A stretch of DNA of 9,704 bases from Motiliproteus sp041586615. Its GTDB lineage: Bacteria > Pseudomonadota > Gammaproteobacteria > Pseudomonadales > Balneatricaceae. This document shows positions 7,372 through 9,704 of this stretch, piece by piece; the stretch's first letter is position 1, and each line of letters starts with the position of its first letter. The notes under the pieces were generated by a model. That model searched no databases, was not told the origin of the DNA, and saw nothing but the letters and a program-made list of their open reading frames with translations. The stretch spans positions 1 through 9,704 of the forward strand of contig JBFGZS010000083.1 in assembly GCA_041586615.1 (NCBI GenBank), read 5' to 3'. A program made the translations under genes and the position numbers.

Positions 7372-8334
7372 TTACGGGCGAGCGTTGCGTTGGTAGGCCA
7401 AAATAGCGGCAGCGAGATCTTCCCTGGAATCGCCCACGGATTTAAAAACGGTCACGGCTGTGTCAGCGTCTGCTAAGCCTGATCGCCCGGGATGCTTGCC
7501 GCTGCAGAGCTCATTAAATTCAGCAACCACTTTTTCTGCTGTAATAGCGCCTTCACGGATGGGAATAATCAGGTCACCTGTTTCACTGAGTGCACCAGCG
7601 CGGGTATCAACAAACACCGCACCACGCTGCATGGCGCTATTATCGGCTTCACGCATGGTCGGCGTGAAGCTGCCAACCAGATCCAGATGAGCACCGGGCT
7701 TGAGCCACTCCCCCTGAATTAGCGGCTCGGTGGACATCGTCGCGCAGCTGATAATATCCGCTTGGCGTGCCGCTGCCTCCAGTTGCTCGGGGGCACAGAC
7801 ATCAGCATCAATACCCGCAGCGCGCAGCTCTTCGACGAATGCCGCAGACGCGGCGGCGTTTCTGTTCCAGACCCGTACGGTGTTGATCGGGCGGACACTC
7901 ATATGTGCCGGGATCAAGCGGCGTGCCATTCGCCCCGCCCCCACCATCAGCATCTCACTGGCATCTTCGCGAGACAGAAAACGGGACGCCAAGGCTGACG
8001 CCGCCGCCGTCCGCCGTGCGGTGAGTTCATTGCCGTCCAGTTGTGCAAGCGCGACCCCTGTTTTGCCACAGCTGAGCGTATAGTGACTGGTCAGGCCAGG
8101 CATGTTGCGACGACTGTTGCCGGGGAAGACATTGACCTGTTTAACACCGAGGTATTCACCGGCCAGCCAGGCGGGCATCAACAATAGCGTTGCGTCCGGA
8201 TCCTGGGGTACTTGAAGGGTGTGATGGTGGCGAATCGGCGAGCAGACATCGTCACGTGCAAAGATGTCGCTTAGTGCAGTAATCAGTGCATCCCATGGCA
8301 GGGCGCTCTGGACTTGATCGGCGTTTAATTGCAT
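7372..8334 (-). CDS. Ornithine cyclodeaminase/mu-crystallin family reductase (likely pyrroline/piperideine-2-carboxylate reductase)
   Basis: This 320-residue protein belongs to the OCD/mu-crystallin family. Members either cyclise ornithine to proline or reduce cyclic imines such as pyrroline-2-carboxylate and piperideine-2-carboxylate with NAD(P)H. Visible features are LMPAW (52-56), GVKQVNVFPGN (63-73) with the family lysine, TARRTAAASALAS (106-118), the nucleotide-binding MLMVGAGRMA (128-137), and DLVGSFTPTMREAD (218-231), whose form fits the imine-reductase branch better than ornithine cyclodeaminase. I chose ATG at 8334 because AGAGA precedes it by seven bases; a longer frame from TTG at 8382 adds 16 residues without a good ribosome site. 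It is the first gene of the probable operon with the DadA-like gene and is divergent from the AraC gene. Together the two enzymes would turn a D-amino acid into its L-form through an imine. The family is secure; the exact substrate is inferred. Confidence 0.87.
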   Translation of the reverse strand: MQLNADQVQSALPWDALITALSDIFARDDVCSPIRHHHTLQVPQDPDATLLLMPAWLAGEYLGVKQVNVFPGNSRRNMPGLTSHYTLSCGKTGVALAQLDGNELTARRTAAASALASRFLSREDASEMLMVGAGRMARRLIPAHMSVRPINTVRVWNRNAAASAAFVEELRAAGIDADVCAPEQLEAAARQADIISCATMSTEPLIQGEWLKPGAHLDLVGSFTPTMREADNSAMQRGAVFVDTRAGALSETGDLIIPIREGAITAEKVVAEFNELCSGKHPGRSGLADADTAVTVFKSVGDSREDLAAAILAYQRNARP

Positions 8335-8465
8335 AACGGATTCTCTTATAGTTAACCTGTCCCTTATGATATCGAAAAGCAAGCGGGTACCGTTGATCCA
8401 AACTCTGGGGTTATAGACTCAGGCTACGACCCCGTCTTCATGCCACTCATTAAAGCGGTTGTGCT
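8335..8465. promoter_or_regulatory. Divergent promoter region between the reductase and AraC genes
   Basis: This 131-bp gap separates two divergent start codons, so it must carry both promoters and probably the AraC-family operator. I find no convincing -35/-10 pair for either direction. Possible marks are TATAAG (minus strand, close to the reductase ATG, probably too close to be a -10) and an inverted pair GGGGT/ACCCC around 8406-8432. No clear AraC-type direct repeat is seen. Confidence 0.5.
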
Positions 8466-9260
8466 ATGAACAACAGCCAGACACGCCGGAACTTGATCGC
8501 TCGCCAGAGCGGTGAACACTGCCATGATTATGCGCAGGTACTGATCGGCTGGCGTGGCCAGATCGACTGTGAATTTCAGCATGAGGCGCAGCGGCTGAGC
8601 GAAGGTACGGTTGCTCTCGTGCCACGCTCAGCGGGGCATTTATTTGAAGGGCTCACCGGGGACAGTGAACTTCTGGTGGTCGACGTATCAGCTGGTGATC
8701 CCTACATTCACGCCTTGGAAAAGGCATGTCATATGCCTTTCAGTGAGACACTCTTCAAACGGCCCGAATTTATCTCTCTGAATTCAGAAATGATCCCGTT
8801 GCTGGATTTTGCTGCAGGGCAGCTTCAACGAGGTAAAGGCCCAACGAATCCGTTGCTGAGCTGTCAACTCGTTTCCCTGTTTATGACTCAGCTATGCCAG
8901 ATCTATTCTTCTCAGCACACGGTGCCGGTGGCGAATAAGCGGCTGAGCGTCGCAGAACTGGATAACTTTATTGACCGGCGCCTGGCTTACCCTCCCGATA
9001 ATAGCGAGCTGGCAACGGCGATGAACCTGAGTGAAAGTCATTTCTATCATCTCTGTCAGCGCCAGTTCGGTATGACCCCGCAGCAGTATATGATGCGCCG
9101 CCGTATGCAGCGGGCGCAATTTCTTTTGCTTAACAGCAAGATGCCGTTGGTGGTCTTGGCAGAAGAAATCGGTTTCGCCGATGCATCAAGTTTCTCCCGT
9201 GCTTATAAAAACTTTTTCCACGAGACGCCGGGTAAAACCCGGCATTTACGCCAGCAATAG
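8466..9260 (+). CDS. AraC-family transcriptional regulator
   Basis: This 264-residue protein has the two-part AraC layout. The N-terminal part is a cupin-like sensing domain with HCHDYAQVLIGWRG (18-31) and SEGTVALVPRSAGHLF (45-60), of the type that binds small ligands. The C-terminal DNA-binding domain has two helix-turn-helix units: NSELATAMNLSESHFYHLC (179-197) and VLAEEIGFADASSFSRAYKN (230-249), followed by the conserved FHETPGKTR (251-259). The start at 8466 has only a weak purine stretch upstream (AAAGCGG), but no earlier start is available. It is divergent from the reductase-dehydrogenase operon, which is its likely target, as for AraC proteins beside hydroxyproline catabolic genes in pseudomonads (analogy from memory). 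A GC-rich hairpin (9227-9243) lies inside its last codons. Confidence 0.92.
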   Translation: MNNSQTRRNLIARQSGEHCHDYAQVLIGWRGQIDCEFQHEAQRLSEGTVALVPRSAGHLFEGLTGDSELLVVDVSAGDPYIHALEKACHMPFSETLFKRPEFISLNSEMIPLLDFAAGQLQRGKGPTNPLLSCQLVSLFMTQLCQIYSSQHTVPVANKRLSVAELDNFIDRRLAYPPDNSELATAMNLSESHFYHLCQRQFGMTPQQYMMRRRMQRAQFLLLNSKMPLVVLAEEIGFADASSFSRAYKNFFHETPGKTRHLRQQ

Positions 9261-9385
9261 GTGTACAGGTCGATGTGCTCCGACGCCCGATTCTGCTCGA
9301 TATAGCGCGAGTACCAGGTCTTGCGTTTTGCCTCAGCCTCCGGCCATGGGGTCACCCATTAGTCGGCTTATCCGCACGAACGCAA

Positions 9386-9435
9386 CGGTCTTAGGGTCAC
9401 GGTCTTAGGAGCACATGCGGTCTTAGCGGTCTTAG
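9386..9435 (+). repeat. Four short direct repeats CGGTCTTAG
   Basis: Exact copies of CGGTCTTAG begin at 9386, 9400, 9418 and 9427, two of them followed by GGTCA. The spacing is irregular (14, 18 and 9 bp), so this is not a strict tandem array. The related AGGTCTT appears at 9441 and in the left arm of the inverted repeat at 9316. Since they sit just before a REP-associated transposase start, they may be worn REP-type recognition sequences. Confidence 0.6.
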
Positions 9436-9478
9436 GGTCAGGTCTTTTCTTTTGCCTGTCTCGGTCTAGCCTTCATCT

Positions 9479-9572
9479 ATGGCCAGACCTTTAAGAATTG
9501 AATTCGCCGGTGTGTTGTATCATGTACTTCTCGCGGTAACCCGCGGGAGGCTGAGGCAAAACGCAAGACCTG
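9479..9572 (+). pseudogene. N-terminal scrap of a REP-associated (Y1/HUH) transposase, frameshifted
   Basis: From ATG at 9479 the frame reads MARPLRIEFAGVLYHV, the typical start of REP-associated tyrosine transposases (RAYT, Y1_Tnp family), which nick single-stranded DNA at REP palindromes. The family normally continues with TSRGN. Here that peptide needs a shift of frame: a single base appears to be missing after GTA near 9526, after which TCT CGC GGT AAC gives SRGN, then PREAEAKRKT and a stop at about 9571. Without the shift the frame soon loses all similarity. The catalytic HUH and tyrosine parts are absent. No intact copy is present in the window, so this is a relic. Confidence 0.7.
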
Positions 9573-9653
9573 ATAATCATCTAGCCGACTCCCCCCAGTG
9601 GCCGTATCGTTGATATGCAAACATCGACGAACTGCCGAAAGAGGAGCCGACCA

Positions 9654-9704
9654 ATGAAACTTTATTCCGGTATTGATCTGCATTCAAACAATAGCGTCGT
9701 ATCC
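9654..9704 (+). CDS. IS110-family transposase, first 17 codons (runs off right edge)
   Basis: The frame reads MKLYSGIDLHSNNSVVS, the characteristic start of IS110-family transposases, whose RuvC-like DEDD domain begins with the acidic residue in GID. GAGGAG lies seven bases before the ATG, a good ribosome site. These enzymes move circular intermediates using a bridge RNA from a non-coding end of the element. The space between the inverted-repeat arm (ending 9572) and this ATG is only 81 bp, which bears on where that RNA would be encoded. Only the N terminus is visible, so completeness is unknown. Confidence 0.8.
   Translation, partial: MKLYSGIDLHSNNSVVS

Larger units (their letters stand above)
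9315..9572. repeat. 27-bp perfect inverted repeat enclosing a 204-bp centre
   Basis: The left arm is 9315-9341 (CAGGTCTTGCGTTTTGCCTC and on) and the right arm 9546-9572 is its exact reverse complement. The enclosed part holds the CGGTCTTAG cluster and the transposase scrap. The layout could be a non-autonomous REP/MITE-like element, or two copies of one dispersed repeat in opposite orientation. No flanking target duplication is evident. Confidence 0.75.

Noticed and set aside
6185..8083. Plus-strand open frames across the operon
   Set aside because: All lie antisense to two well-supported genes and show no recognisable domains.
8335..8382. Extended TTG start for the reductase gene, adding 16 residues
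   Set aside because: The ATG at 8334 has a better ribosome site and begins where family members usually begin.
9227..9243. GCCGGGT-AAA-ACCCGGC hairpin as the AraC terminator
   Set aside because: It lies within the coding sequence and is followed only by ATTTACG, without a real T-run.
9181..9408. Plus-strand frame of 75 codons overlapping the AraC end
   Set aside because: It overlaps a real gene in another frame, then covers repeat DNA; no domain is visible.

Overview
The window most resembles accessory DNA of a gammaproteobacterium, possibly a marine or halophilic one such as a Halomonas relative. This placement is a low-confidence inference from gene style, moderate GC and the transposase types at the right end; no rRNA or tRNA is present to anchor it.

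Layout. (1) Positions 1-5376, minus strand, are one uninterrupted reading frame of 1792 codons that runs off the left edge. It encodes the N-terminal part of a giant repetitive surface adhesin of the Bap/BapA type: a unique N-terminal region of about 475 residues, two cadherin-like domains, seven 101-residue Ig-like repeats in perfect 303-bp phase, then a second class of Ig-like repeat of about 98 residues. Open plus-strand stretches inside 1-4740 are antisense shadows of these repeats. (2) Positions 5377-6027 are a long intergenic region. It holds a perfect FNR/Anr-type palindrome, a leader hairpin before the adhesin, a GGA-rich structured stretch that could be a CsrA/RsmA-binding small RNA on the plus strand, and a strong bidirectional intrinsic terminator. 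(3) Positions 6028-8334, minus strand, are a probable two-gene operon: an ornithine-cyclodeaminase/mu-crystallin family NAD(P)-dependent reductase followed by a DadA-like FAD-dependent D-amino-acid dehydrogenase. (4) Positions 8466-9260, plus strand, are a divergent AraC-family regulator. (5) Positions 9261-9704 are mobile-element debris: a 27-bp inverted repeat, a cluster of CGGTCTTAG repeats, a frameshifted N-terminal scrap of a REP-associated (Y1-type) transposase, and the first 17 codons of an IS110-family transposase that runs off the right edge.

How the genes may work together. The dehydrogenase and the reductase fit a two-step stereoinversion: oxidation of a cyclic or basic D-amino acid (D-proline, D-lysine or a hydroxyproline isomer) to an imine, then reduction to the L-form. 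The AraC protein is the obvious local regulator. The adhesin would be a type I-secreted biofilm protein. The FNR-like site suggests oxygen-responsive control, and the possible CsrA-sponge RNA beside it would fit biofilm regulation, but this link is a hypothesis.
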